A stretch of 45,344 nucleotides of DNA from the NCBI GenBank assembly GCA_013373325.1, contig JABXIA010000091.1, positions 1-45,344 of the forward strand, written 5' to 3'. Both the position numbers and the translations under genes were made by a program. This DNA comes from Paracoccaceae bacterium (GTDB taxonomy: Bacteria; Pseudomonadota; Alphaproteobacteria; Rhodobacterales; Rhodobacteraceae). The notes below the pieces were generated by a model, which worked only from the letters and a program-made list of their open reading frames with translations, had not been told where the DNA came from and did no database searches. Below are positions 26,396-35,486 of the stretch, in pieces. Each line of letters begins with the position of its first letter. Position 1 is the first letter of the stretch.

Positions 26396-28327
26396 GCCCT
26401 TCAGCTCCTTGGAGAACGGAACCGGCAGCGGCGCCTTGCCCAGCCGGGCCCGGTAGACCGGCAGGCTTTCGGTGACCCGCATCACGTAGTTGCGGGTCTC
26501 GTTGAAGGGGATGTGTTCGATCCAGTCAACGATATCGGGGTTGCCGTCCCGGGGATCGCCATAGCGTTCCATCCAGGCAATGGGGCGGTGCGGGCCGGCG
26601 TTGTAGCCGGCCGCCATCATCACCACGTTCCCGCGGAACCTGCCGGCCAGGCCTGCCAGGTAATTGGCCCCCAGTTTGGCGTTGTAGTCCCACTCCGCCG
26701 TCAGGCGCGACGTCTTGTGGTTTGCCAGGATGCCCAGTTCCGTTGCAACCAGCTTGGCGGTTGCCGGCATCACCTGCATCAGCCCGCGTGCGCCTGCGTG
26801 GCTGACAACTGCAGGGTCAAATTCGCTTTCGCGCCGGGCGATGGCCAAGGTCATTTCTTCCGCCATGGGCAACTGGTGCCCGGCGACCGGGTGCAGCGGG
26901 TAATAGGCGCCTTCCAGTTCTATCCCGCCGCGGGCTGCACGCTTGGCGATCATCACGGCCAAATGCGGCTGGTCCTTTTCGACCGCCATCTGCCCAAGCT
27001 GCCGGGCCTGCACCGGCGGCAGGGTTTCTACCAGATGGGTGAGAAAGCGTTCAGCCAGAGCGAGATCGCCAGCCTTCAGCAGCATCAGCCCGGCCTCCGT
27101 TACAGAGGATTGCATGAAAGCCGCTTTGCGCCAGTCAGGCATCGGCGCGGGTTTCACCAGGGCCGGATCAAAGGGACGTCCCAATTTTTCTGCGGCCAGA
27201 AGGCCGTAAAAGGACGTCTGATACTCTGCGCCTTTGGCGTATGCCTCATGTGCCTTATCTGCCTCTCCCATCGCCGCATAGGCCCGGCCCAGCCAGTACC
27301 CACCGCGGCCGATCGAGATCGGGGTCTCGACCGAGGCGAGGAAGCGCTGAAAATGAACGGCGGCGAGTTCAGGGTCACGCAATTTTTGCAGGGCAATGTA
27401 GCCGGCCAGCCATTCGCAATCGGAATACCCATAGCCGTCCTCAGGAGTGGAGAAATGATAGGCCGCGAGCTGGTAGGCGCGCTCATGATCGCCATCCCGC
27501 ATCAGCTGGCGTGAAAAGTCACGGCGGCGGCGCAGCCATTTTCCTGGTTCGCCCAGCTTCTCGGCGCTGGTGCTGCGGTCCACAAGCATTTCGATGGCGC
27601 TGTCCTGCAGGCGTTTTCGGTCGCGCCAGGCAAAGCGGTCATAGGCAAGGCCGGCAGAATCTTTTAGGCGGTCCGGAACCGCTTTGATCCTGGTATCCAC
27701 GCCGGGTGCGCGTTCTTGCAAAGCGATGCGGGCTTCCGCCAGTTTGCGTTCCCCCTCCGGCACCAGCGGCAGCATGCGCTTGGAGCTGACCAGATGATCT
27801 TCCCACAAGAGCCGGTCCAGCCGTGCGGCATGGTGCGGCTTCAGCAGTTTTGTGAAATCGCGCAAGTAGAGGTCCTGGATAGCGCTGCCCATCGCCATAG
27901 TGCGCCAGGCCAGAACGATCTCTGCCTCGCCATCGCCCCGCCGCCCGGCGGCAATGAGCGCCTTGCCCAGGCTCAGCGCGCCTTCGGCAGTTTGCGGACG
28001 GTCTGCGGCGTAAAAGGCCAGGATCGTCTCGCGTCCGGTGCCGGCTATGGCGTCCTCATTCTGGCGGCGCAGGTAGTCCAGACCTGGCCAGTCCGGGCGC
28101 CTCTGCAGAAAGGCCATCACATCACCGGCAGATCCCAGCCTGGCCCGCAAGCGGTGCCATTCGATGATGTCACGCGCCACGCTGTCGCGCTTGCCGGCTT
28201 CCCGCGCGGCCTGATCCCACTTTTCTGCACGCATAAGATCAAGCGCAGTGCCTAAGTCACGGGCCAGCGCCGGGTCGCCCGGCAGGGCCGCGGAAATTAG
28301 CAGAATAAGGGCCAGGATGCGGGTCAT
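26369..28327 (-). CDS. slt: Soluble lytic murein transglycosylase (Slt70-like)
   Basis: A 652-residue periplasmic enzyme that cleaves peptidoglycan to 1,6-anhydromuropeptides. The signal peptide is MTRILALILLISAALPGDPALA. A long alpha-helical superhelix of TPR-like repeats fills residues about 30-480. The SLT catalytic domain contains AIARRESEFDPAVVSHAGARGLMQVMPATA, with the catalytic glutamate in RRESEF, and GGYNAG-like MMAAGYNAGPHRPIAWMERYGD. In-frame starts at 28336 and 28363 exist; 28327 gives the cleanest signal peptide but no start has a strong ribosome site. It is divergent from dapA. Confidence 0.9.
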   Translation of the reverse strand: MTRILALILLISAALPGDPALARDLGTALDLMRAEKWDQAAREAGKRDSVARDIIEWHRLRARLGSAGDVMAFLQRRPDWPGLDYLRRQNEDAIAGTGRETILAFYAADRPQTAEGALSLGKALIAAGRRGDGEAEIVLAWRTMAMGSAIQDLYLRDFTKLLKPHHAARLDRLLWEDHLVSSKRMLPLVPEGERKLAEARIALQERAPGVDTRIKAVPDRLKDSAGLAYDRFAWRDRKRLQDSAIEMLVDRSTSAEKLGEPGKWLRRRRDFSRQLMRDGDHERAYQLAAYHFSTPEDGYGYSDCEWLAGYIALQKLRDPELAAVHFQRFLASVETPISIGRGGYWLGRAYAAMGEADKAHEAYAKGAEYQTSFYGLLAAEKLGRPFDPALVKPAPMPDWRKAAFMQSSVTEAGLMLLKAGDLALAERFLTHLVETLPPVQARQLGQMAVEKDQPHLAVMIAKRAARGGIELEGAYYPLHPVAGHQLPMAEEMTLAIARRESEFDPAVVSHAGARGLMQVMPATAKLVATELGILANHKTSRLTAEWDYNAKLGANYLAGLAGRFRGNVVMMAAGYNAGPHRPIAWMERYGDPRDGNPDIVDWIEHIPFNETRNYVMRVTESLPVYRARLGKAPLPVPFSKELKGSTLHAFAP

Positions 28328-28466
28328 CTCTTGCATTTTCCAGTGGTCCGGGGATAGAGGCATGAACGTTACTCATTGGCGTGCCGGTATCAACTCAAAT
28401 AACCGGCATTCCGTATCTTGACGGCGGCGGATTGCCGCCAGCACCTGCAGCGAAGGGAGCGTGCCC

Positions 28467-29339
28467 ATGTTCAAAGGCTCTATGCCAGCACTCGTTACCC
28501 CGTTTTCGAACGGTGAGCTGGATCTGGATGCGCTCAAACGCCTGGTGGAATGGCAGATTGCCGAAGGGTCAACTGGCCTGGTACCCGTCGGAACCACCGG
28601 TGAAAGCCCGACTTTGACCCATGAGGAGCACGAGCTGGTGATCGCGGAGACGGTCAAGGCTGCGGCTGGGCGGGTGCCGGTGATTGCGGGTGCAGGCTCG
28701 AACAACACCGTCGAGATGATTCGATTCGTCGAGTTTGCCAAGAAGGTCGGCGCCGATGCGGCGCTGGTTGTGACCCCGTATTACAACAAGCCGACCCAGC
28801 GCGGCATGGTGCAGCATTTCCAAGCTGCTCATGACTGTGCTGAGATTCCGATCATCATCTACAATATCCCCGGCCGCTCGGTGGTCGACATGACACCTGC
28901 AACCATGGGTGAGCTGGCCGAACTGCCGCGCATCATCGGGGTGAAGGACGCCACCGGTGATCTGGCCCGGGTCAGCCAGCAGCGCGCCTCCTGCGGTGCT
29001 GGTTTTGTGCAGCTGTCCGGCGAGGACGCCACCGCGCTGGGCTTCAACGCCCACGGCGGTGTTGGCTGCATCTCCGTGACCGCAAACGTCGCACCGAAGC
29101 TCTGTGCCGAATTCCAGGCCGCTACCCTGGCGGGCGACTATGCCAAGGCTCTGGAGTATCAGGACAGGCTGATGCCGCTGCACGAGGCGATCTTCATCGA
29201 GCCGGGCCTTGCAGGCGCCAAATACGGCCTGTCCAAGCTCGGCATGTGCAGCGAAGAAGTTCGCTCGCCGCTGACCACGCTGGAGGACAGCACCAAGGCT
29301 GCCATCGACGCGGCTATGGTGCACGCGGGCCTGCTGTAA
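28467..29339 (+). CDS. dapA: 4-hydroxy-tetrahydrodipicolinate synthase
   Basis: A 290-residue DapA of standard length, condensing pyruvate with aspartate semialdehyde in lysine and diaminopimelate synthesis. The Schiff-base lysine is Lys160 in [14 protein letters not shown], the catalytic tyrosine is Tyr132 in [13 protein letters not shown], the threonines are in [15 protein letters not shown] (Thr43/Thr44), and the second tyrosine lies in [11 protein letters not shown]. All match true DapA rather than only the wider superfamily. ATG 28467 is preferred because AGGGAG lies 7 nt upstream; a GTG at 28461 is too close. Confidence 0.95.
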   Translation: MFKGSMPALVTPFSNGELDLDALKRLVEWQIAEGSTGLVPVGTTGESPTLTHEEHELVIAETVKAAAGRVPVIAGAGSNNTVEMIRFVEFAKKVGADAALVVTPYYNKPTQRGMVQHFQAAHDCAEIPIIIYNIPGRSVVDMTPATMGELAELPRIIGVKDATGDLARVSQQRASCGAGFVQLSGEDATALGFNAHGGVGCISVTANVAPKLCAEFQAATLAGDYAKALEYQDRLMPLHEAIFIEPGLAGAKYGLSKLGMCSEEVRSPLTTLEDSTKAAIDAAMVHAGLL

Positions 29340-29364
29340 TCTTTGTTCGCAGCTGAAAACAGGT

Positions 29365-29397
29365 AGGGTGGCCTCCATCCGAGTGCCGCCCTTTTTT
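29365..29397 (+). terminator. Rho-independent terminator of dapA
   Basis: An 8-bp stem with one G-T pair (29365-29372 with 29385-29392) and a 12-nt loop is followed by six T residues, 25 nt beyond the dapA stop. Confidence 0.82.
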
Positions 29398-29461
29398 GCC
29401 TCTTGCCGGTTGGAAATGCTCCGGAATGTGTTGCCCTGAAGGGGTGAGATGGGTTGCCCCT

Positions 29462-30343
29462 TCAGCTCAGAGCATCCGCAAGGTGCCGGGTCTTATCCGG
29501 GTTGCGGGTCACATAGATCCTTGTGATCTTTCCCTCCGCGATCTCCAGCGAGGTTGCTTGCAGGATACCATCCTCGGCTAGATTCAAAATCGCCGGCAGG
29601 CCGTTCAGGCGGCAAAACCGCCAGCGGGTCGGAACCGTATTGCCGAACTTGCGGGCAATGCCTTCTAGCAGCCGCAGAATCTTGTCCCGCCCGTAGATCG
29701 GATTGAGCGCCGCCATGGCCTTGCCGCCGCCATCCGAAATGAGCTGCACATCTTGCGCCAGAAGCTGAGTTAGGGCTGCTGTGTCGCCTGTCCTTGACGC
29801 CCGGAAGAAGGCTTCGGTCAAATCCTGTCCCCGGTCCGGGTCGGCCGGGACACGCGGCCGCAGGTCCTGCACCTTGCGCCTGGCGCGGGCAGCCAACTGG
29901 CGGCATGCCTCAGGGGAGCGGTTCAACGCGTTAGAAATATCATCGTAGGAACTTTCGAAGATATCATGCAGCAGGAAAGCGGCACGCTCCAGTGGTGACA
30001 GGGTTTCCAGTGCAAGCAGCAAGGCAACCGAAACGTCGTGGTCCAGCTGTTCTGTCGCGTCCTCTGTAAGCAGAGGCTCCGGCAGCCACTCGCCGGGATA
30101 GGTCTCGCGTCGCACACGGGCCGATTTCAGCTGGTCCAGGCACAGCCGGGTGGTGATCCGCATCAGGTAGCCGGTGGGGTCCCGAACCTCAGCCATTTCC
30201 GCGGTCTGCCAGCGCAGGAACGCATCCTGCAGGATGTCCTCGGCGTCGCTGACGGTGCCCAGCATCCGGTAGGCGGCCGCAAACAATCGCGGCCGCGCTG
30301 TCAGGAACGCATCGGTTCCGTCATTTTTGTGTTGAGCTGTCAC
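29462..30343 (-). CDS. ECF41-family RNA polymerase sigma factor with fused regulatory domain
   Basis: A 293-residue extracytoplasmic-function sigma factor. Sigma region 2 (AYRMLGTVSDAEDILQDAFLRW) and region 4 (LETLSPLERAAFLLHDIFESSYDDISNALNRSPEACRQLAARAR) are followed by a C-terminal SnoaL-like domain of about 110 residues. All three ECF41 hallmarks are present: WLPEPL (86-91) in the inter-domain linker, DGGGK (204-208) and NPDK (281-284). In ECF41 factors the C-terminal domain replaces a separate anti-sigma factor. The start is GTG at 30343, overlapping the stop of the upstream carboxymuconolactone-decarboxylase gene, the typical ECF41 partner. An inverted repeat (29436-29444 with 29457-29465) marks its 3' end. 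Confidence 0.92.
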   Translation of the reverse strand: MTAQHKNDGTDAFLTARPRLFAAAYRMLGTVSDAEDILQDAFLRWQTAEMAEVRDPTGYLMRITTRLCLDQLKSARVRRETYPGEWLPEPLLTEDATEQLDHDVSVALLLALETLSPLERAAFLLHDIFESSYDDISNALNRSPEACRQLAARARRKVQDLRPRVPADPDRGQDLTEAFFRASRTGDTAALTQLLAQDVQLISDGGGKAMAALNPIYGRDKILRLLEGIARKFGNTVPTRWRFCRLNGLPAILNLAEDGILQATSLEIAEGKITRIYVTRNPDKTRHLADALS

Positions 30344-30801
30344 GCGGCATTGGCCTCCTCAGCGGCAGGATGCGAGGTGCGGAAACCGATTGCAATGCGG
30401 TTCCAGGCGTTGATGGCGCTGATCAGCAGTGTCAGCACCACTTGCTCGCGCGGGGAGAACAGCCGGGTCATTTCCTCATAGTCTGTATCCGGCGCGCCGG
30501 TCTTTTCCACCCGGGTCAGCGCTTCGCACCAGGCCAAGGCAGCACGCTCCCGTTTCGAGTAGAGAGAAGATTCCCGCCAGGCATTCAGCAGCTGCATCCG
30601 GTCCTCGCTTTCGCCATGGGCGCGCAGGTCGTGGCTGTGCATGTGGATGCAGAAGGCACAGCCGTTGATCTGCGAGGCCCGGAGTTTCACCAGCTCCACC
30701 AGGCTGTGCTCCAGAGTGCTGTCCTTGAACAGCTTCTCCTGCTCCAGCATCGGCTGAAACAGGTCGGGAGCAATGGCGAAATAGTCGAGGCGTTGGGTCA
30801 T
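30340..30801 (-). CDS. Carboxymuconolactone decarboxylase / AhpD-family protein, ECF41 partner
   Basis: A 153-residue helical protein with the AhpD-type redox motif INGCAFCIHMHSHDLRAHG (Cys48, Cys51, His55). The opening MTQRLDYFAIAPDLFQPMLEQEK is typical of the alkylhydroperoxidase-domain proteins found beside ECF41 sigma factors. It lies first in a two-gene operon with the sigma factor (GTGA overlap). AGGAAC precedes the ATG, and a candidate ECF41 promoter lies about 35-60 nt upstream. Probable role: a thiol peroxidase or reductase expressed under control of its own sigma factor. Confidence 0.9.
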   Translation of the reverse strand: MTQRLDYFAIAPDLFQPMLEQEKLFKDSTLEHSLVELVKLRASQINGCAFCIHMHSHDLRAHGESEDRMQLLNAWRESSLYSKRERAALAWCEALTRVEKTGAPDTDYEEMTRLFSPREQVVLTLLISAINAWNRIAIGFRTSHPAAEEANAA

Positions 30802-30834
30802 TGGTCTGTTCCTTTCTGATGACTTCAGGAACAG

Positions 30835-30861
30835 GACGAGGCAGCCACGGCGTTTGTGACG
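30835..30861 (-). promoter_or_regulatory. Candidate ECF41-type promoter
   Basis: On the minus strand CGTCACA (30861-30855) is separated by 16 nt from CGTC (30838-30835), ending 34 nt before the ATG of the carboxymuconolactone-decarboxylase-family gene. The ECF41 consensus as I recall it is TGTCACA in the -35 and CGTC in the -10 element, so 10 of 11 positions match. This suggests that the sigma factor activates its own operon. Confidence 0.75.
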
Positions 30862-30881
30862 TCTTCGATGAAAAATACTTC

Positions 30882-30914
30882 AAAAAAACCGGGGCGCCTC
30901 AGTGGGCGCCCCGG
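30882..30914 (-). terminator. Rho-independent terminator of the sulfite dehydrogenase operon
   Basis: Perfect 10-bp arms (30889-30898 with 30905-30914) with a 6-nt loop are followed on the minus strand by seven T residues. It lies directly after the soeC stop and insulates the ECF41 operon. Confidence 0.92.
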
Positions 30915-30919
30915 GGATG

Positions 30920-31807
30920 TCAGCGTTTGCCGTAGTAGAGGCCGACCACATGTTCGGCTTGGGCAAAGAACAACCAGCGCGAGGCTGCGATGCCTGCGAG
31001 ATGCGACAGCACCGCGAGGGCAGCAAACACATGCTTGATCACGAGGCCCTGAACCGGGGTCAGGATCAGCAGCAGCGGCAGGACGAAGCCGAGTGTAAAG
31101 GCAATCATCCGCAGCTTCTGCGCGTGTTTGCGGCCCACCACATGCACGAACTCGCGCAAGAGGTAGTTGGAGCCGGTATGCGGCGGCTCAAACGCCCGCA
31201 CCGCGCCGCGATCACCCAGGCCGGTGGCGGTACCCAGATTGGTGCCGGAGGTTTCCAGCGCCTTGTCTCCCTTGGCCCAATAGGCCAGCTGCACCGCACC
31301 TGCAATGGCCAGAAGCCAAGGCGCCACGGCCTCGGCACCGGCCAGCAGCGCACCACCCGCCAGACTGAAGCTGAGGAACACCGCGGGCGTCAGCTCCATA
31401 TTCCAGCGCGGGATGGTCTTCAGCTGGGTGTAGATCATCGAGGTGGTGAAGACCGTAGCCAGGCTGAGTGCCGCACCGATCCAGCCCAGCAGGGTCCAAT
31501 GGCTGTCCATGAACACTGCACCAAGCGCGTAAAGGCCCATGACGATCAGTGCGCCAACGGCGCAGACGCCCTCACGGCTGAGCCAGCTGGATTTCCACTG
31601 GGTCAGCGCGCGCCAGGCGCGTTCCGGGTGGCCCAGGTGGAAAGTGGAGGCCAGAAGGCCGCCGCAGGCCAAGCCAAAGGCGATGGCGTAGAACACAAAG
31701 GCCACGGTGCCGGTCACAGCCGGCTGGCCGATCCCGAGGAAGAACAGCAGGCCAAAGCCCAGACCCGACAGAGTGGTAAAGATGATGACTGAGGGTGCGG
31801 GATGCAT
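30920..31807 (-). CDS. soeC: Membrane anchor subunit of sulfite dehydrogenase, DmsC family
   Basis: A 295-residue inner-membrane protein with about eight predicted helices, starting HPAPSVIIFTTLSGLGFGLLFFLG as in DmsC-type quinone-interacting anchors. FHLGHPERAWRALTQWKSSWLSREG is the conserved DmsC motif. It would hold the cytoplasmic SoeAB at the membrane and pass electrons to the quinone pool. Its start overlaps the stop of soeB (TGATG). Assignment to SoeC rather than another DmsC relative rests on the neighbouring pta-xsc genes. Confidence 0.88.
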   Translation of the reverse strand: MHPAPSVIIFTTLSGLGFGLLFFLGIGQPAVTGTVAFVFYAIAFGLACGGLLASTFHLGHPERAWRALTQWKSSWLSREGVCAVGALIVMGLYALGAVFMDSHWTLLGWIGAALSLATVFTTSMIYTQLKTIPRWNMELTPAVFLSFSLAGGALLAGAEAVAPWLLAIAGAVQLAYWAKGDKALETSGTNLGTATGLGDRGAVRAFEPPHTGSNYLLREFVHVVGRKHAQKLRMIAFTLGFVLPLLLILTPVQGLVIKHVFAALAVLSHLAGIAASRWLFFAQAEHVVGLYYGKR

Positions 31808-32571
31808 CAGTTCGCTCCTCCCGGAAGCTTGTCGAGGGCCTTGTCCAGCCAGCCCATGAAGCCCTGCGGCTCTTCAGCGACCGGAGCCAGCAGTGGGGCG
31901 AGGATGTCGATTTCCTCTTCGATGGTGTCCTTGGGGCGGGGCGGCAGGTATTTGTTCACGGGTTTGGTGCCCAATTCCGGCATCAGGTCCATGCCGCCGC
32001 GCTCGGCCACCAGTTTGGAGACATCGCTGTCCGGATCGCCCAGGTCGCCGAAATGGCGGGCACCTGCAGGGCAGGTCCGCACACAGGAAGGAATACGGTC
32101 AACTTCCGGCAGGTTTTCGTTATAGATCCTGTCCACACACAGGGTGCATTTCTTCATCACCCCTTCGGCCAGATCCAGTTCCCGCGCGCCGTAAGGGCAG
32201 GACCAGGCGCAAAGACCGCAGCCGATGCAGTGGTCTTCGTTGACCAGCACGATGCCGTCTTCAACGCGTTTGTAGCTGGCGCCGGTGGGGCAGACGGTGA
32301 CGCAAGGGGCGTCCTCGCAGTGCAGGCAGGACTTGGGGAAATGGATCAGCTGGGCGTGGCCCTGTTCCGGCTGTACCTCATAGGAGTGCACCCGGTTCAG
32401 GAAGGTGCCCGACGGGTCGCCGCCATAGGGGTTCTGATCGCTGAGCGGAGCGCCATAGTTTTCCGTGTTCCAGCCTTTGCAGGAGATCACGCAGGCATGG
32501 CAGCCGACGCAGGTGTCCAGGTCGATGACCAGACCCATCTTGCGGTCTGTAGAGTTGGGGAGCTCGGTCAT
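31807..32571 (-). CDS. soeB: Iron-sulfur subunit of sulfite dehydrogenase, DmsB family
   Basis: A 254-residue ferredoxin-like electron-transfer subunit with four cysteine groups for four 4Fe-4S clusters: CVGCHACVISCKGWN, CLHCEDAPCVTVCPTG, CIGCGLCAWSCPYG and CTLCVDRIYNE paired with CVRTCPAG. No twin-arginine signal is present, so it is cytoplasmic, as expected for SoeAB. An extended C-terminal tail (residues about 200-254) contains an acidic stretch and GFMGWLDKALDKLPGG. The ATG at 32571 overlaps the soeA stop (ATGA); a GTG at 32586 is less likely. Confidence 0.9.
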   Translation of the reverse strand: MTELPNSTDRKMGLVIDLDTCVGCHACVISCKGWNTENYGAPLSDQNPYGGDPSGTFLNRVHSYEVQPEQGHAQLIHFPKSCLHCEDAPCVTVCPTGASYKRVEDGIVLVNEDHCIGCGLCAWSCPYGARELDLAEGVMKKCTLCVDRIYNENLPEVDRIPSCVRTCPAGARHFGDLGDPDSDVSKLVAERGGMDLMPELGTKPVNKYLPPRPKDTIEEEIDILAPLLAPVAEEPQGFMGWLDKALDKLPGGAN

Positions 32572-35390
32572 TTGCCTACTTTCCACTTCAGTTCTTTCGG
32601 GCCGGTGCCGACCGGGGATTCCTGCGCCGGGAAGGCCGGCTGGCTTTCCTGCATGTCAGACGGCGCGGCGGCCTTTTCGATTTTGACTTTCAGGTCGAAC
32701 CAGGCCGCCTGGCCGGTGATGGGGTCCGAGTTGGCCCACCGCATGCCGTCGCCCTTGGCGGGCAGCAGCTCGTGGATCAGGTGGTTGAGCAGGAAGCCCT
32801 TGGTGGCTTCCGGCGCATCTTCCTCCAGCGCCCAGGCGCCTTTGCGTTTGCCGATGGCGTTCCAGGTCCAGACGGTGTTGTCATTCAATGCCGCCATCTC
32901 CATCACCGGCACGGTGATTTCGCCATGCGGTGAGGTGATCTTGGCCCAGTCGCCGTCCTGCAGATTGTTTTCACGCATCAGCTTGGTCGGGACATAGAGC
33001 GGGTTGCGGCCGTGCAGCTGGCGCAGCCAGGCGTTCTGGGTGCCCCAGGAGTGATACATTGCCATCGGCCGCTGGGTCAGCGCGTTGACGGTGAAACCTT
33101 CGTTCCCTTGCTGGTCAGTCTCATACCAGATCGGCAGCGGGTCCATCACGTCCTTGACCCGCTGGCGCAGATGCTCGGGCGGCTGGCGCTCGCCATGGCC
33201 TTCGGCGGCCAGCTGGAACTTGCGCATCGGTTCCACGTAAAGCTGGAACAGGTAGGGCTGCGGGCTGTCATAGAGCCCCATGCCCACGGCCCAATCCTGA
33301 TAGGCGGTGTTCCACGGTTTGTAGTAATCCGCACCTTCCGGGATGTGGGCCACATGGAAGCCGCCGTTTTCGATATACTGGTTCAGCTGCTCCGGGTTCA
33401 CTTCGCCGCGGCCGGTCTTGCTGCCGTCCTCGCCGCGGAAACCCGACAGCGGGCCGATGCCCGGCTTGCGCTCGTGGTTGACGATGTAGTCGGCGTAATC
33501 CTTCCACTTCGCGGTGCGGTCTTCGTTGGTGAAGCCGGGCAGCTTCATCCGGTTGGCCAACTGGATCAGCACTGTCTGGAAACCGCGCACGTCGCGGTCC
33601 GGCTCAATCACCGGCCAGCGGATGGCATCTGCAGCGGCGTCCGCCTCGCAGATCGGGCGGTCCAGCAGCGATATGCAGTCGTGGCGTTCCAGATAGGTGG
33701 TGTCCGGCAGGATCAGGTCGGCAAAGGCCACCATCTCGGAACTGTAGGCGTCCGAGTAGATGATATGCGGGATTTTGTAGTCGCCGTTCTCGTCCTTGTC
33801 GGTCAGCATCTCCATCACACCTTTGGTGTTCATGGAGGAGTTCCACGACATGTTGGCCATATACATGAACAGCGTGTCGATCTTGTAGGGATCTCCCGCA
33901 TGCGCGTTGGAAATCACCATATGCATCAGGCCATGGGCCGACATCGGGTTTTCCCAGGTAAACGCCTTGTCGATCCGCGCCGGGCTGCCGTCTTCTTTCA
34001 GCGCCAGATGCTCTGGCCCGCGCACAAAGCCCAGGTGCGGGCCGTCCAGCGGGGTGTCGGGCGTGGATTTGCAGTGCGGGGTCGGATGCGCCTCGACCGG
34101 CTTGGGGTAGGGCGGCTTGAAGCGGAAGCCGCCGGGAACCTCGACCGTGCCCAGAAGGATCTGCAGCACATGCAGCGCCCGGCAGGTCTGAAAGCCGTTG
34201 GCATGGGCCGAGACACCGCGCATCGAATGCATGGCCACCGGGCGGCCGATCATCTTGGTGTGCTTCTCACCGCGGAAGTCGGTCCATTCGTGATCAAGCT
34301 CAAAAGCCTCGTCAAAGGCGACGCGGGCCAGCTCACCCGCGATGGCGCGGATGCGCTTGGCCGGGATGCCGCATTTGTCCGCAACCGCTTCGGGCGCGTA
34401 TTCATCGGCCAGATAGCGTTCGGCCATCTGGTGGAAGACCGGGCGGTGGGTGACGCCGTCCTTTTCGTAGACCGCCGAAAGATCCGGGCGCACGCCGGGC
34501 TGGTCGAAGGGGGTCAGTTTGCCGGTGTTGCGGTCGATGACCAGCATCTTGCCGTCAGCATCACGCATCAGCAGGCCCTTTTCAGGCCCTTCCGAGGCGT
34601 TCACCAGCACCGGCGCGTTGGTGTAGCGGCTGAGGTAGTCGAGGTCTATCTTGCCGGCCTTCATCAGCACATGGATCATCGAAAGGATGAACAGCCCGTC
34701 GGTGCCCGGCGTGATACCGACCCAATCGTCCGCAATTGCGTTATAGCCGGAACGGATCGGGTTCACGCCAATCACCCGTGCGCCGCGCTTCTTGATCTTG
34801 CCGATACCCATCTTGATCGGGTTGGAATCGTGGTCCTCGGCAACGCCGAACAGCAGGAACAGTTTGGTGTGCTCCCAATCAGGCTGGCCGAATTCCCAGA
34901 AGGCGCCACCCATGGTGTAAATACCCGCTGTCGCCATATTGACCGAACAGAAGCCGCCGTGCGCAGCGTAATTTGGCGTGCCATAGCTTTGCGCCCAGAA
35001 GCTGGTGAAGCTTTGCGACTGGTCGCGGCCGGTGAAAAACGCTAGCTGTTCCGGCGCCTCGTGGCGGACAGGCTCCAGCCAGCCCACCGCAATCGCCAGC
35101 GCCTCGTCCCAGGTGATCTCTTTGAACTGGCCCGATCCGCGCGGCCCGGTGCGCAGCATCGGCGCCTTCAGGCGGGACGGCGCATTGACCTGCATGATCC
35201 CGGCGGAGCCTTTGGCGCAAAGCACACCCTTGTTCACAGGGTGATCGCGGTTCCCTTCGATATAGGCGACCTTGCCGTTCTTCATGTGCACATTGATGCC
35301 GCAGCGGCAGGCGCACATGTAGCAAGTCGTCTTGCGGATTTCGTCCGAGACCTTGGGTGAGGTGTCCAGGATTGGCTGCTGATGGGTCAT
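32568..35390 (-). CDS. soeA: Molybdopterin-containing sulfite dehydrogenase catalytic subunit (SoeA-like)
   Basis: A 940-residue member of the DMSO reductase molybdoenzyme family. The N-terminal 4Fe-4S ligands are Cys23, Cys26, Cys30 and Cys58 (C-x2-C-x3-C-x27-C). Mo-bis-MGD domains follow (KGSAGIMQVNAPSRLKAPML, FFTGRDQSQSF, GVAEDHDSNPIKMG); the cysteine in GGFCSVNMA is a candidate metal ligand. The C-terminal MGD-binding domain includes MAMYHSWGTQNAWLRQLHGRNPLYV. No Tat signal is present. SoeABC oxidises sulfite to sulfate in the cytoplasm and feeds electrons to quinone; the gene order next to pta-xsc supports that substrate. AGGA lies 9 nt before the ATG. Confidence 0.9.
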   Translation of the reverse strand: MTHQQPILDTSPKVSDEIRKTTCYMCACRCGINVHMKNGKVAYIEGNRDHPVNKGVLCAKGSAGIMQVNAPSRLKAPMLRTGPRGSGQFKEITWDEALAIAVGWLEPVRHEAPEQLAFFTGRDQSQSFTSFWAQSYGTPNYAAHGGFCSVNMATAGIYTMGGAFWEFGQPDWEHTKLFLLFGVAEDHDSNPIKMGIGKIKKRGARVIGVNPIRSGYNAIADDWVGITPGTDGLFILSMIHVLMKAGKIDLDYLSRYTNAPVLVNASEGPEKGLLMRDADGKMLVIDRNTGKLTPFDQPGVRPDLSAVYEKDGVTHRPVFHQMAERYLADEYAPEAVADKCGIPAKRIRAIAGELARVAFDEAFELDHEWTDFRGEKHTKMIGRPVAMHSMRGVSAHANGFQTCRALHVLQILLGTVEVPGGFRFKPPYPKPVEAHPTPHCKSTPDTPLDGPHLGFVRGPEHLALKEDGSPARIDKAFTWENPMSAHGLMHMVISNAHAGDPYKIDTLFMYMANMSWNSSMNTKGVMEMLTDKDENGDYKIPHIIYSDAYSSEMVAFADLILPDTTYLERHDCISLLDRPICEADAAADAIRWPVIEPDRDVRGFQTVLIQLANRMKLPGFTNEDRTAKWKDYADYIVNHERKPGIGPLSGFRGEDGSKTGRGEVNPEQLNQYIENGGFHVAHIPEGADYYKPWNTAYQDWAVGMGLYDSPQPYLFQLYVEPMRKFQLAAEGHGERQPPEHLRQRVKDVMDPLPIWYETDQQGNEGFTVNALTQRPMAMYHSWGTQNAWLRQLHGRNPLYVPTKLMRENNLQDGDWAKITSPHGEITVPVMEMAALNDNTVWTWNAIGKRKGAWALEEDAPEATKGFLLNHLIHELLPAKGDGMRWANSDPITGQAAWFDLKVKIEKAAAPSDMQESQPAFPAQESPVGTGPKELKWKVGK

Positions 35391-35486
35391 GGGCGGGTCC
35401 TGTTGGGAGTTTCGGGCGACCGTATGACGGAATGCCTCAATTTGGGAATAGTGTTCTGCAATGGCTCTGGATTTTGGAACATGTGT

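Noticed and set aside
33012-35045. 677-codon open frame on the plus strand opposite soeA
   Set aside because: It mirrors the codons of a certain molybdoenzyme gene. The product is low-complexity, rich in H, R, V and G, with no ribosome site or domain. It is a GC-rich antisense shadow.
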